DNA from: Desulfotignum sp. | GTDB taxonomy: Bacteria > Desulfobacterota > Desulfobacteria > Desulfobacterales > Desulfobacteraceae | Direction of reading: 5' to 3' | NCBI GenBank assembly: GCA_011390335.1 | Contig: JAABSO010000031.1 | Coordinates: 1 to 50,800, forward strand | DNA length: 50,800 nucleotides | Shown: positions 17,169 through 25,970 of the stretch, piece by piece | How positions within the stretch are numbered: position 1 is the first letter of the stretch | Layout: every line of letters begins with the position of its first letter | Notes under the pieces: model-generated | What the model was told of the DNA's origin: nothing | Databases searched by the model: none | What the model saw: the letters and a program-made list of their open reading frames with translations, nothing else | Position numbers and translations under genes: made by a program

Positions 17169-18812
17169 ATGAAAAAAAGAATTCATCCGGCAGTACATGA
17201 CATGAAAAGTGACATGGAAAAAGGCAAACTTTCCAGAAGGGAATTTTTGCGGTATTCCACCCTTTTAGGGGTATCTGCCTATACAGCCACCCAGATGGCA
17301 GGGCTATCCTGGACCAGCAAAGCCTTTGCCGGCAACGTCAAACGCGGCGGCACCCTGAAGGTTGCCACCGCACTTCAGAAAATCGCCCATCCCGCCACCT
17401 ATTCCTGGATCGCTGCATCCAACGTCACCCGCCAGGTGGCCGAGTATCTGACCCTGACCGATGGCAAAAACATTACCCATCCCTATCTTTTGGAAAACTG
17501 GGAAGCCAGTGATGATCTCAAAACATGGACCCTGAACCTGAGAAAAAACGTCACATTCAACAATGGTGACACCTTTGCCGCAGATGACGTGATTTTCACC
17601 TTCAACCAGTGGCTTGATGAAAGTGTGGGATCATCCATGAAAGGCATGATCGGCGGATATCTGAGTGCCAATAATATTGAAAAGGTCAATGACTATCAGA
17701 TCAAACTGCATCTGTCGGTTCCTGAAATCGCGGTTCCAGAGCACATGTTCCATTATCCGGCCCAGATACTCAACCACAAAACCTTTGAAGGGGATTTTCT
17801 CAAAGCCCCCCACGGCACCGGTCCCTACACCCTGGAAACTTACAGAGAAGGGGAACTGGCGGTTGTCAAGGCCCGCTCCGACTACTGGCAGAAAGGTGCT
17901 GACGGCAAACCCCTGCCATACCTGGATGCAATGCATTTTCTTGACATGGGAACCGAAACCGCCCCCATGATTTCCGCCATCAAGAGCGAAGACATTGATT
18001 TCATCGATCTGTCCGACATCGGCGGTACCGACATTTACCGGGCCCTCAAGGATGACCCCAAAATCAACATCCTCGCAGCCCCCACCGCCTCGGCCCGTGT
18101 ATTGCGCATGCGGGTGGATGTCAAGCCCTGGGACAATGAAAAGGTCCGGCTGGCCATGAGAAAATGCCACAACCATGAAAAAATCCTGGCACTGGCATAC
18201 ATGGGTCAGGGCCTGGAAGGACAGGATTTCCATGTGTACCAGCTGCACCCTGAATACTGCGAAATGCCCATCCCGCCCTATGATCCCCAGGCTTCCAAAA
18301 AGCTGCTGGCCGAAGCAGGATACCCCGACGGCCTGGAAGTCACCCTGGCGGTAGGCTCCGGGTGGCCGGATGTGGTACGGTATGCGGAAGTCCTCAAACA
18401 GGATGCCATTGCAGGCGGATTCAAAATCAACCTGCAGACCATGCCCAACAGCCAGTACTGGGAAAAATGGACGGAAGTGGACTTCGGTATCACCCCCTGG
18501 ACCCACCGGCCCCTGGGCACCATGGTGCTGAATCTGGCCTACAAGGCGGACCCGGACGGCAACCCCGCAGCCTGGAATGAGACCCGGTGGGTGGATGATG
18601 AGTTCTCCGAGATCCTGGAAAAAGCCAACGGCACCCTGGATGTGGAGAAACGCAGAAAACTGTTCTGCAAACTCCAGAAAATCCAGTATGACAGGGGCTC
18701 CATCGGCATTGGTTACTGGCGGGCTGTCTGGATGGTATCCAGAAGCAATATCAAAGGCCTGGAAGGGCACCCCAATGGGTACATGCTGTTCAATGATGTG
18801 TCCGTCGGATAA
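17169..18812 (+). CDS. ABC importer substrate-binding protein (peptide/nickel family 5), Tat-type signal
   Basis: A 547-residue extracytoplasmic solute-binding protein of the DppA/OppA class (SBP_bac_5): the mature part starts RGGTLKVAT and continues with LLENWEASDDLKTWTLNLRKNVTFNNGD-type family sequence. The N-terminus has a twin-arginine motif SRREFLR at 22-28, a hydrophobic stretch, and a likely cleavage after AFA at about 54, so it is probably exported folded by Tat. AGGAGG lies eight bases before the ATG. It heads the importer set (binding protein, two permeases, fused ATPase) and is followed by a stem-loop that may protect its message. The ligand is not deducible; the neighbours suggest an N-methylated compound rather than a peptide. 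Confidence 0.92.
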   Translation: MKKRIHPAVHDMKSDMEKGKLSRREFLRYSTLLGVSAYTATQMAGLSWTSKAFAGNVKRGGTLKVATALQKIAHPATYSWIAASNVTRQVAEYLTLTDGKNITHPYLLENWEASDDLKTWTLNLRKNVTFNNGDTFAADDVIFTFNQWLDESVGSSMKGMIGGYLSANNIEKVNDYQIKLHLSVPEIAVPEHMFHYPAQILNHKTFEGDFLKAPHGTGPYTLETYREGELAVVKARSDYWQKGADGKPLPYLDAMHFLDMGTETAPMISAIKSEDIDFIDLSDIGGTDIYRALKDDPKINILAAPTASARVLRMRVDVKPWDNEKVRLAMRKCHNHEKILALAYMGQGLEGQDFHVYQLHPEYCEMPIPPYDPQASKKLLAEAGYPDGLEVTLAVGSGWPDVVRYAEVLKQDAIAGGFKINLQTMPNSQYWEKWTEVDFGITPWTHRPLGTMVLNLAYKADPDGNPAAWNETRWVDDEFSEILEKANGTLDVEKRRKLFCKLQKIQYDRGSIGIGYWRAVWMVSRSNIKGLEGHPNGYMLFNDVSVG

Positions 18813-18826
18813 ATAAAAACCTGTGC

Positions 18827-18858
18827 GGCCCGCACCTGAAACACCCAGCGTGCGGGCC
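18827..18858 (+). terminator. intercistronic stem-loop after the binding-protein gene
   Basis: A perfect 9-bp inverted repeat (GGCCCGCAC / GTGCGGGCC) with a 14-base loop lies between the binding-protein and first permease genes. There is no U-tract, so it is more likely an mRNA-stabilising or processing hairpin, or partial attenuator, than a full terminator. Such elements commonly raise binding-protein levels relative to permeases. Confidence 0.6.
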
Positions 18859-18884
18859 CCTTAAACAAAGGGACAGGGATTTTT

Positions 18885-20183
18885 ATGATTGTCTTTATTC
18901 TCAGACGGTTTTTCCTTTTACTGCTGACCATGGTCCTCGTGTCTGTGGCGGTTTTTGTCATTGCGGAATCATCCCCCGGCAACATTGCCAAAAATGTGCT
19001 GGGTGCCTTTATATCCCCTGAACAGGAAGCCGCCTTTATCCGGCAGAACGGCCTGGATCAGCCCATGTATGTGCGGTATCTGCACTGGATCGCCGGCAAT
19101 GACTGGATCGCTGAAAAGAAAATCAACATGCCCTTGAAAAAGATCACCACGGAAGAAGATTTTGAGGAGTGGTGGGCCGTCAGAAAAGACGGGGCGTTGA
19201 TCCGCTGGAAAGTGGACGGGGATGACTTGGTGGCCATTGTGATCACTGAAGACGGCGAAAAAACAGAATACATTGACAATGGCCGGTGGGAGGCCATTGA
19301 AGACGGAAAGCAGGAATTCTGGGGGATTGACAACCAGAACCATGCGGTGCGCTGGGTAAAGGGTGAAACCGAAACCATGTTTGTCTTTGTCATGGGCAAG
19401 GGCTGGATGGAAAGTTCCGGCGGACCCAAAGACTATATACCGTTGAAAAAAGGATTTGTCAGGGGTGATCCCGGGATTTCCTTTCGCACCGGCCGGCCGG
19501 TGAACAAAAGCCTGTGGACACGATTGCGCAACTCCGTGGTCCTGGCAGGCACCGCTTTTGTCATTGTTATGCCCCTGGCCCTGCTTTTGGGGCTCATTGC
19601 CGGGCTCCAGGAAGGATCTGTCAGGGACCGGTTCTTATCGGTAGGCGGCATGATGTTTTCCGTGGTGCCGGAATTTGCCACCGGTATTTTTCTGACCCTG
19701 ATCTTTTCGGTGTGGCTGGGGTGGCTGCCGGGTGCGGCGGTCCTGGGCATGTCTGCACCCTGGGAGAAACCCATGATGCTGATCCTGCCGGTATTGACAT
19801 TGACCCTTATCGAGCTGGGCTATATTCTGCGCATCACCCGGGCCTCCATGGTGGAGGTCATGAAATCCCCCTATATCCGCACCGCATTTCTCAAGGGGCT
19901 GCCCTATAAGAAAGTGGTGTTCAAGCATGCGGTGAAAAACGCCCTCATCGCCCCCATCACAGTCATCATGCTGCATGTCAACTGGCTTTTAGGAGGGATC
20001 GTCATCGTGGAGGTGGTGTTCGGATATCCGGGACTGGGGGCCTATCTGCTGGAATCAGCCCTGTATAAAGATTTCAACGCCCTGGAAGCAGGCGCCATGA
20101 TCATGGTCCTGGTAGCCGTCGGCACCCAGCTGGTGGCCGATATCATCTATACCTTTTTGAATCCGAGGATACGGTATGCCTGA
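18885..20183 (+). CDS. DppB-type ABC permease with a large extracytoplasmic insert
   Basis: A 432-residue inner-membrane permease of the binding-protein-dependent transport family (BPD_transp_1), against about 310-340 for typical DppB/OppB. Helix 1 is at 5-27. The normal loop GLDQPMYVRYLHWIAG then runs into an inserted polar block at about 74-192, after which the family sequence resumes with GDPGISFRTGRPV. The insert has Trp-rich, beta-prone segments (ALIRWKVDGDDLVAIVI; HAVRWVKGETETMFVFV) that look like internal repeats. The C-terminal half carries the EAA-type coupling loop (RTAFLKGLPYKKVVFKHA). By topology the insert should face the periplasm, where it could contact the binding protein or substrate. 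The stop overlaps the next permease start by eight bases. Confidence 0.9.
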   Translation: MIVFILRRFFLLLLTMVLVSVAVFVIAESSPGNIAKNVLGAFISPEQEAAFIRQNGLDQPMYVRYLHWIAGNDWIAEKKINMPLKKITTEEDFEEWWAVRKDGALIRWKVDGDDLVAIVITEDGEKTEYIDNGRWEAIEDGKQEFWGIDNQNHAVRWVKGETETMFVFVMGKGWMESSGGPKDYIPLKKGFVRGDPGISFRTGRPVNKSLWTRLRNSVVLAGTAFVIVMPLALLLGLIAGLQEGSVRDRFLSVGGMMFSVVPEFATGIFLTLIFSVWLGWLPGAAVLGMSAPWEKPMMLILPVLTLTLIELGYILRITRASMVEVMKSPYIRTAFLKGLPYKKVVFKHAVKNALIAPITVIMLHVNWLLGGIVIVEVVFGYPGLGAYLLESALYKDFNALEAGAMIMVLVAVGTQLVADIIYTFLNPRIRYA

Positions 20184-21090
20184 AAAAGTTGAAACCAACA
20201 ATGCAAAAACCAAAAAAGTGCGGTTCAAGGACATGTTCGCCATATTGCTCAGTTCCAAAATTGCCATGGTGGGACTGGTCATTGTCCTGTTCTGGGTGTT
20301 TGTGGCCCTGTTCGCCCCGTATTTAACCCCGTACACCCCCTTTGAACAGGACTGGAAAGCCCCCAACCAGGGGCCGTCTGCCGAACATATACTGGGCACG
20401 GACGAGCTGGGAAGAGATCTGTGGACCCGGCTGATTTACGGCGCCCGGGTGGTTCTGGTGGTTCTGCCGGTATCGGAAAACATCTCTCTGCCCGGGGGTA
20501 CCGCCATCTGGGGGGTGGTGGTGGCCCTGCTCATCGGTGCCACTTTAGGGTTGATCGGCGGTTATAAGGGGGGATGGATCGATGAGCTTGTCATGCGGCT
20601 TTTGGATGCCATGATGGCCATCCCGGTCATCCTGCTCTATTTGATCATCGTGGTCGCCATCGGTGCATCCGCCGTCAATGTGGTCATCGCCATTTCCATT
20701 GTGGGGGTGCCGGGCATCGCCCGGCTGGTAAGAAGCCTGACCCTGGACATCAAAACCAGAGAATATATAAGGGCCGCGGAGACCCGGGGGGAAAGTGCCT
20801 GGTTCATCATGTTTGTGGAAATTCTGCCCAATACCCGGGGCCCCATCATCATCGATGCCATGCTCAGGATCGGGTATGCCATCTTTGCCATGGGTACCCT
20901 TGGATTTTTAGGCCTTGGCATGCCGCCGCCATCACCGGACTGGGGCTCCATGGTTGCCAAAGGAAGGGCCTTTATCCTTACAGGCAACCCGTATGCAGCC
21001 CTGTGGCCTTCCCTTGCCATCGCTTCGCTGGTGGTGGGGCTCAACCTGCTGGCAGACGGGATTCGTGAAGAATCCATGAGATATCAGTAA
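20176..21090 (+). CDS. DppC-type ABC permease
   Basis: A 304-residue inner-membrane permease of the DppC/OppC family. It has an N-terminal cytoplasmic segment, helix 1 near 30-55, the family motif HILGTDELGRDLWTRLIYGAR near 75-95, and the coupling loop REYIRAAETRGES. It ends with the usual SLAIASLVVGLNLLADGIRE. Relative to the usual family sequence there is a short addition (PVSENISLPGGTAIWG) between helices 1 and 2. The start lies eight bases inside the previous permease gene, so the two are translationally linked and form the heterodimeric channel of the importer. Confidence 0.92.
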   Translation: MPEKVETNNAKTKKVRFKDMFAILLSSKIAMVGLVIVLFWVFVALFAPYLTPYTPFEQDWKAPNQGPSAEHILGTDELGRDLWTRLIYGARVVLVVLPVSENISLPGGTAIWGVVVALLIGATLGLIGGYKGGWIDELVMRLLDAMMAIPVILLYLIIVVAIGASAVNVVIAISIVGVPGIARLVRSLTLDIKTREYIRAAETRGESAWFIMFVEILPNTRGPIIIDAMLRIGYAIFAMGTLGFLGLGMPPPSPDWGSMVAKGRAFILTGNPYAALWPSLAIASLVVGLNLLADGIREESMRYQ

Positions 21091-21096
21091 ACATGT

Positions 21097-21119
21097 GCCC
21101 GGCAGCACGACTGCCGGGC
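21097..21119 (+). terminator. intercistronic stem-loop before the ATPase gene
   Basis: A perfect 9-bp stem (GCCCGGCAG / CTGCCGGGC) with a 5-base loop immediately follows the second permease gene. There is no U-tract. It falls inside the longest possible reading frame of the ATPase gene, which supports a start after the hairpin. Likely a processing or stability element. Confidence 0.5.
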
Positions 21120-21140
21120 CCTGAAAAAGAAAGCGATCCT

Positions 21141-23303
21141 ATGGAACACACATCAGATATACCGGTATTGGAGGTCAAGGACCTGGCCATCTCCTACCAG
21201 ACCCGCAAACAAATGGTGCCGGCAGTGAGGGGAGTCAATTTCACCGTCAGACAGGGACAGACCGTGGGTATTGTGGGGGAATCAGGCTGCGGCAAAAGCA
21301 CTATCGCCTTCGGTATCCTCGACTTTTTAGGGTCCAACGGCAAGGTGGTGGGGGGCAGCATCAAATTCATGGGAAAGGAGATGGTGGGTACCCCCAAAAG
21401 GGAACTGCGCAAAATCCGGGGCAACAATATCTCCATGGTGTACCAGGACCCCATGCAGGCCCTGAACCCCTCTTTGACCATCGGCACCCAGCTCACAGAG
21501 GTGCTCACCGCCCATACCGACATAGGTGAAAAAGAAGCCTGGGACCGGTGTATTGCCATGCTGGAACGGGTACACATGCCGGATGCCGCCAATGTCATGA
21601 AGCGGTATGTCCATATGATTTCAGGCGGCCAGCAGCAGCGGGTGGTGATTGCCATGGCCCTGCTCAACAACCCGTCCCTGCTCATCATGGACGAGCCCAC
21701 CACAGCCCTGGATGTAACAGTGGAAGCCGCAGTCCTGGATCTCATCGAGGATCTGAAAAAAGATTTCAACACAGGGATCATCTTCATCACCCACAACTTA
21801 GGCGTGGTGGCCAAGGTGAGTGACCGGCTTTGTGTCATGTATGCCGGGGAGATGGTGGAGCAGGGTCCCATCAATGACCTGTTTGCCAACCCGGCCCACC
21901 CCTATACCCGGGGGCTTTTGTGCTGTGTTCCCCGCCTTGGGGACAGCCTGGGCCACAACCGGTTGTGGTCCATCCAGGGGCGGGTGCCGGACCCGGCGGA
22001 ACGGGACCTCAATGCCTGTATTTTCGCCCCCAGATGCGACTGGCGTATCGAAGGCCGGCATCTGGAGGACAAAAGCCTCACCGCCAACTGTACCACCCGG
22101 CACCCCGAGCTTGTGGCCATATCGGATGACCACTGGTCCCGGTGCTTTCTGGGCAGAGAACCCCTCAAGGTCCCCTGGGATGACTATGCCCGGGGCCAGA
22201 AGGAAACCGTTGTGCAAATGGAAGGGGATGATGATTTCTCCTCCATGGACACCCTGCTCAATATCCGGAACATGAAATTGTACTATCCGGAGCAGAACCC
22301 GTCATTGCGGGCCATACTGGGACTGGAAAAAAAATCATATGTCAAGGCGGTGGATGATATCTCCCTGAAGGTTCTCAAGGGTACCACCCTGGGAGTCGTA
22401 GGAGAATCGGGCTGCGGCAAAAGCACCATGGTGAAAGGTATCATCGGCCTGGAGGAACTCACGGACGGCAAGGTGGAGCTTATGGGCATCAATTTGAACG
22501 AGCCGGCCCAGAAACGGGACCTGTCATTGATCCGGGAACTGCAGATGGTGTTCCAGAACCCGGACTCCACATTGAATCCCTCCTACACCATCGGTGCCCA
22601 GATAGCCCGGCCCATCAAGAAGTTCAAGACTGTTCCCAGAAAAAAGGTCCGCCAGGAGGTGGAGCGGCTCCTGCGGGCGGTAAAACTGGCTTCCTATTAC
22701 TATGACCGGTATCCCAGGCAGCTGTCCGGCGGGGAAAAACAGCGCATCGGTATTGCAAGGGCCCTGGCCAGCCGGCCGTCTCTGGTGATCTGTGACGAAC
22801 CGGTGTCTGCTCTGGATGTGTCTGTGGCTGCGGCTGTGCTGAACCTGCTCAATGAGATCAAGGAAAACATGGGCTCCACCATGATCTTTATTGCCCATGA
22901 CTTGAGTGTGGTGCGCTTTATTTCCGATTTTGTGGCAGTGATGTACTTAGGCGAGATCGTGGAGTTCGGACCGGTGTCCGCCATTTATCCCCCGCCCTAT
23001 CATCCCTACTCAGAAGCGCTGCTCTCGTCGGTACCCATCCCCGACCCCACGGCCAAACGCGAGTCCATTATTTTGTCCGGGGATGTGCCAAGCCCTACCA
23101 ACCGGCCGACCGGGTGCTGTTTTCATACCCGGTGTCCCAGAAGATCAGTGCTGCCGGAAAACGGGAAGATCTGTGAACAGGAAAAACCTGAATTCCAGCG
23201 CCTGCCCAACGGCCACAAAATTCTGTGCCATATCCCGGCGGACAAACTCACGGAACTTGCCATGGAGCGGGGGGATGCACGCATGATGCTGGCCACCGCT
23301 TAA
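21141..23303 (+). CDS. fused DppD-DppF ABC importer ATPase
   Basis: About 720 residues: two complete oligopeptide-type ABC ATPases joined in one chain. Both halves have Walker A (GESGCGKST), a signature (SGGQQQR; LSGGEKQR) and Walker B (LLIMDEPTTALD; LVICDEPVSALD). Each half carries the C-terminal oligopeptide-transporter extension with cysteines (CIFAPRC...; CCFHTRCPR...C...C) that can hold an Fe-S cluster in DppD-like proteins. The longest frame begins at 21093, but that would translate through a stem-loop, so the ATG at 21141 (MEHTSDIP) is preferred. It powers the two permeases. Fusion of the two ATPases ensures one-to-one stoichiometry. Confidence 0.92.
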   Translation: MEHTSDIPVLEVKDLAISYQTRKQMVPAVRGVNFTVRQGQTVGIVGESGCGKSTIAFGILDFLGSNGKVVGGSIKFMGKEMVGTPKRELRKIRGNNISMVYQDPMQALNPSLTIGTQLTEVLTAHTDIGEKEAWDRCIAMLERVHMPDAANVMKRYVHMISGGQQQRVVIAMALLNNPSLLIMDEPTTALDVTVEAAVLDLIEDLKKDFNTGIIFITHNLGVVAKVSDRLCVMYAGEMVEQGPINDLFANPAHPYTRGLLCCVPRLGDSLGHNRLWSIQGRVPDPAERDLNACIFAPRCDWRIEGRHLEDKSLTANCTTRHPELVAISDDHWSRCFLGREPLKVPWDDYARGQKETVVQMEGDDDFSSMDTLLNIRNMKLYYPEQNPSLRAILGLEKKSYVKAVDDISLKVLKGTTLGVVGESGCGKSTMVKGIIGLEELTDGKVELMGINLNEPAQKRDLSLIRELQMVFQNPDSTLNPSYTIGAQIARPIKKFKTVPRKKVRQEVERLLRAVKLASYYYDRYPRQLSGGEKQRIGIARALASRPSLVICDEPVSALDVSVAAAVLNLLNEIKENMGSTMIFIAHDLSVVRFISDFVAVMYLGEIVEFGPVSAIYPPPYHPYSEALLSSVPIPDPTAKRESIILSGDVPSPTNRPTGCCFHTRCPRRSVLPENGKICEQEKPEFQRLPNGHKILCHIPADKLTELAMERGDARMMLATA

Positions 23304-23321
23304 TAATTTAAGGAATATACC

Positions 23322-24431
23322 ATGAAAAACCTGCTGCAAGACATTGCCCCTGTCACCCTCATGGGCCCCGGACCTTCCTGTGTTCACCCATCGGTGCTGG
23401 CGGCGCTTTCAAAACCCACCCTGGGCCATCTGGATCCGGAATTCATACGGATCATGGATGCCATAAAAACCCAATTAAAGACCCTTTTGCATACAGAAAA
23501 TGATTTGACCATTCCCATTTCCGGGACAGGTTCGGCAGGCATGGAATGCTGTTTTGTGAACCTCATTGAAAAAGATGATCCGGTCCTGATCCTGGTGAAC
23601 GGGGTGTTCGGCATGCGGATGCAGGATGTTGCCACCCGGCTGGGGGCACAGGTGGAAACCCTGGAATTTGAATGGGGAACCCCTGTTATAGTGGATGTGG
23701 TGCAGAAAAAACTGAAAGAAAAATCCTATAAGCTGGTGGCGGTGGTTCATGCGGAGACCTCCACCGGTGTCCAGAACCCGGTGCCGGGCATAGGAAACCT
23801 GCTCAAAGACAGTGACACCCTTTTTCTGGTCGATGCGGTGACCAGTTTCGGCGGTATGGAAATCCGCATGGATGACTGGGGAATCGATATGCTTTACAGC
23901 GGTACCCAGAAATGCCTGTCCTGCCCGCCGGGACTTTCTCCGGTTTCCTTTTCTCCGGCGGCCGTGGCTGCCATCCAGGCCAGAAAGACCAAGGTGCCCA
24001 ACTGGTATCTGGACCTGTCTCTGATCATGAACTACTGGGAGGGTGCCACCCGGGCCTATCACCACACCGCCCCCATCAACATGCTCTACGGCCTTTTTCA
24101 GGCCCTTTTTCTGATCCTGGAAGAAGGAGAAACACAGGTTTTTGAAAGGCACATGGAAAACCACAGGCGCCTGGTACAGGCACTGGATCAGATGGGCATC
24201 CATATGGTGGTGGATGCATCCTGCCGCCTGCCCATGCTCAACGCGGTGTACATCCCGGACGGGGTGGATGATGCAGCAGTCAGAAGCAGACTGCTCAAAA
24301 CCCATAAAATCGAAATTGGTGCCGGGCTGGGGAACTTTGCCGGAAAAATCTGGCGCATTGGCCTGATGGGGCATACAGCCCGGGCCGAAAATGTGGACAA
24401 GCTTGCAGCTTCTCTGAAAACCGTATGCTGA
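23322..24431 (+). CDS. class V aminotransferase (alanine-glyoxylate / serine-pyruvate type)
   Basis: A 369-residue PLP enzyme. It starts with the family LMGPGPSCVHPSVLAALS segment, has the phosphate/cofactor region SGTGSAGME near 67-74, the cofactor Asp in FLVDAVTSFGG near 168-178, and the Schiff-base Lys197 in YSGTQKCLSCPPG. Family members transfer an amino group between alanine, serine or related amines and glyoxylate or pyruvate. It begins 18 bases after the ATPase gene, so it is co-transcribed with the importer and may transaminate the demethylated product or a C2 intermediate such as glyoxylate. The exact substrates cannot be read from sequence. Confidence 0.9.
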   Translation: MKNLLQDIAPVTLMGPGPSCVHPSVLAALSKPTLGHLDPEFIRIMDAIKTQLKTLLHTENDLTIPISGTGSAGMECCFVNLIEKDDPVLILVNGVFGMRMQDVATRLGAQVETLEFEWGTPVIVDVVQKKLKEKSYKLVAVVHAETSTGVQNPVPGIGNLLKDSDTLFLVDAVTSFGGMEIRMDDWGIDMLYSGTQKCLSCPPGLSPVSFSPAAVAAIQARKTKVPNWYLDLSLIMNYWEGATRAYHHTAPINMLYGLFQALFLILEEGETQVFERHMENHRRLVQALDQMGIHMVVDASCRLPMLNAVYIPDGVDDAAVRSRLLKTHKIEIGAGLGNFAGKIWRIGLMGHTARAENVDKLAASLKTVC

Positions 24432-24465
24432 CCTGAAACCCTGTGTCACAGGCCCGGCCTGTCTG

Positions 24466-25656
24466 GTGCATCCGCCCATGCGATATCTTGTGCTTGTTTT
24501 TGCCGTACTCATGCAGGTCTGCCTCGGCGCCACCTATTCCTGGAGCGTCTATGTCCAGCCCATCAAAACTCTGACAGGGCTTGGCCAGGGATCGGTACAG
24601 ATTCCGTTTACCGTGTTTTATTTTGTGTTTCCTTTGACTATGATGATTGCCGGCGGTTTCCTGCCGAAAATCGGTCCCAGGATCAGTGCCATGACAGGGG
24701 GGCTGCTGTTCGGCGGCGGCTGGCTTGTGGCAGGCCTGGGCAGCCACAGCTTTGTGTTCACCATTCTGGGAATCGGGGTTTTGGCAGGTATTGGGGCCGG
24801 CATGGCCTATATCGTACCCATTGCCGTGTGCATCCGCTGGTTTCCCCGATCCAAAGGACTTGTTACCGGTATTGCCGTGGCCGGTTTCGGCGGGGGGGCC
24901 GCCATGGTCAGCCAGGTGGGGGGATTTCTCACCACCAATCTTGGGTATACCCCGTTCCAGACATTTTATATCTTCGGCACCCTGTTTTTGTGCCTGGTGG
25001 TCATGGCAGGCAGTGTGATGCAGTTTCCTGAAACCGCAAAAACTATTGCCCCTTTGTCCTCACTCAAACCGGCACAGGTGATGGGGCATGCCACTTTTCA
25101 ACTGCTCTATCTTGCCATGTTCATGGGACTGGCTGCCGGATTTGCCGTGAATGCAAACCTCAAGGAAATTTTTTCCGGAAACGGGCATGCAACAGAAATC
25201 GGCATCACCGCCGTATCCCTGTTCGCCCTGGCCAACGCCGCCGGCCGGGTGATATGGGGAGCAGTGTTCGACCGGATCAGGTCATCTGCCGCCATCCAGG
25301 CCAACTTGATCTGCCAGGCAGCTGTTCTGGCGGCAGCCCCGCTTTTCACCGGATCTGCAGCAGGATTCTGGGCATTCGCCCTGATTACCGGGTTCAACTA
25401 TGGCGGGGTGCTGGTGATTTATGTATCCAGTGCCGCCAGAAGCTGGGGGTCAGGCCATATCTCCCGGGTCTATGGCTGGCTGTTCACCGCCAACATCCCG
25501 GCATCACTCTCTCCCATCCTGGCCGGATTTGTGTTTGATATCTATCATGATTTCACCCCGGCCCTGGCCGGCCTGGCACTCCTGCTGGCAGTCACGGTTC
25601 TTTTGATCCGGCAAAAATCTGCTGTGATAAATGATCGCATCTCTTTGTTGACATAA
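24466..25656 (+). CDS. MFS transporter, OFA (oxalate/formate antiporter) family
   Basis: A 396-residue protein with about twelve hydrophobic helices and the OFA N-terminal signature (MQVCLGATYSWSVYVQPIKT), plus the MFS loop IRWFPRSKGLVTGIAVAGFGGGA between helices 4 and 5. OFA carriers exchange small carboxylates or organic anions. The ATG at 24478 (MRYLVLVF) is an alternative start; neither has a clear ribosome site. It closes the cluster, 34 bases after the aminotransferase, so it may export an acidic end product or take up a co-substrate. The last codons (TTG ACA TAA) also form the -35 box of the next operon. Confidence 0.88.
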   Translation: MHPPMRYLVLVFAVLMQVCLGATYSWSVYVQPIKTLTGLGQGSVQIPFTVFYFVFPLTMMIAGGFLPKIGPRISAMTGGLLFGGGWLVAGLGSHSFVFTILGIGVLAGIGAGMAYIVPIAVCIRWFPRSKGLVTGIAVAGFGGGAAMVSQVGGFLTTNLGYTPFQTFYIFGTLFLCLVVMAGSVMQFPETAKTIAPLSSLKPAQVMGHATFQLLYLAMFMGLAAGFAVNANLKEIFSGNGHATEIGITAVSLFALANAAGRVIWGAVFDRIRSSAAIQANLICQAAVLAAAPLFTGSAAGFWAFALITGFNYGGVLVIYVSSAARSWGSGHISRVYGWLFTANIPASLSPILAGFVFDIYHDFTPALAGLALLLAVTVLLIRQKSAVINDRISLLT

Positions 25657-25676
25657 GGCACACATCGTGCTATTTT
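25648..25676 (+). promoter_or_regulatory. sigma-70 promoter of the toxin-antitoxin pair, apparently leaderless
   Basis: TTGACA (25648-25653), 17 bases, TATTTT (25671-25676). The ATG of the first gene is at 25683, seven bases after the -10 box, about where transcription should begin, and no Shine-Dalgarno precedes it. The -35 box overlaps the last codons of the MFS gene. Confidence 0.65.
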
Positions 25677-25682
25677 CACACT

Positions 25683-25970
25683 ATGGATTATTACCAATGG
25701 GGTAATCAAAAAAACGAGAAACTTAAAGCTGAGCGCGGCATCGGTTTTGAACGAGTGGTGATGCATATAGAACGTGGTGATGTATTGGACCTATTTGTCC
25801 ATCCGAACCAGAAAAAATACCCGAATCAGCAAATTATTGTGATTGCAATTGAAAATTACGCGTATATCGTTCCATTTGTTGTGTCCTCAAAAGGGATATT
25901 CCTGAAAACAATTATACCGAGTCGTAAAGCAACACGGGAATACTTAGGAGAAAAAAATGGGAAAGATTAA
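25683..25970 (+). CDS. BrnT-like toxin (RelE-superfamily fold expected)
   Basis: A 95-residue small basic protein. It resembles BrnT-type toxins: an N-terminal WGNQKNEKLKAERGIGFERVV segment, a central beta region (QIIVIAIENYAYIVPFV) and the C-terminal FLKTIIPSRKATREYL motif typical of the group. The family acts as a ribonuclease that slows translation and is neutralised by the antitoxin encoded just downstream. The gene is visibly more AT-rich than its flanks, suggesting transfer. It overlaps the antitoxin gene by 14 bases and starts at or very near the predicted transcription start, so it may be translated as a leaderless message. Toxin activity is inferred from similarity and context only. 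Confidence 0.75.
   Translation: MDYYQWGNQKNEKLKAERGIGFERVVMHIERGDVLDLFVHPNQKKYPNQQIIVIAIENYAYIVPFVVSSKGIFLKTIIPSRKATREYLGEKNGKD

Noticed and set aside
17631..18770. 379-codon minus-strand frame
   Set aside because: Antisense to the binding-protein gene, which has a Tat signal and full family sequence.
23475..24533. 352-codon minus-strand frame
   Set aside because: Shadow of the class V aminotransferase gene with its PLP motifs intact; the antisense product has no recognisable fold.
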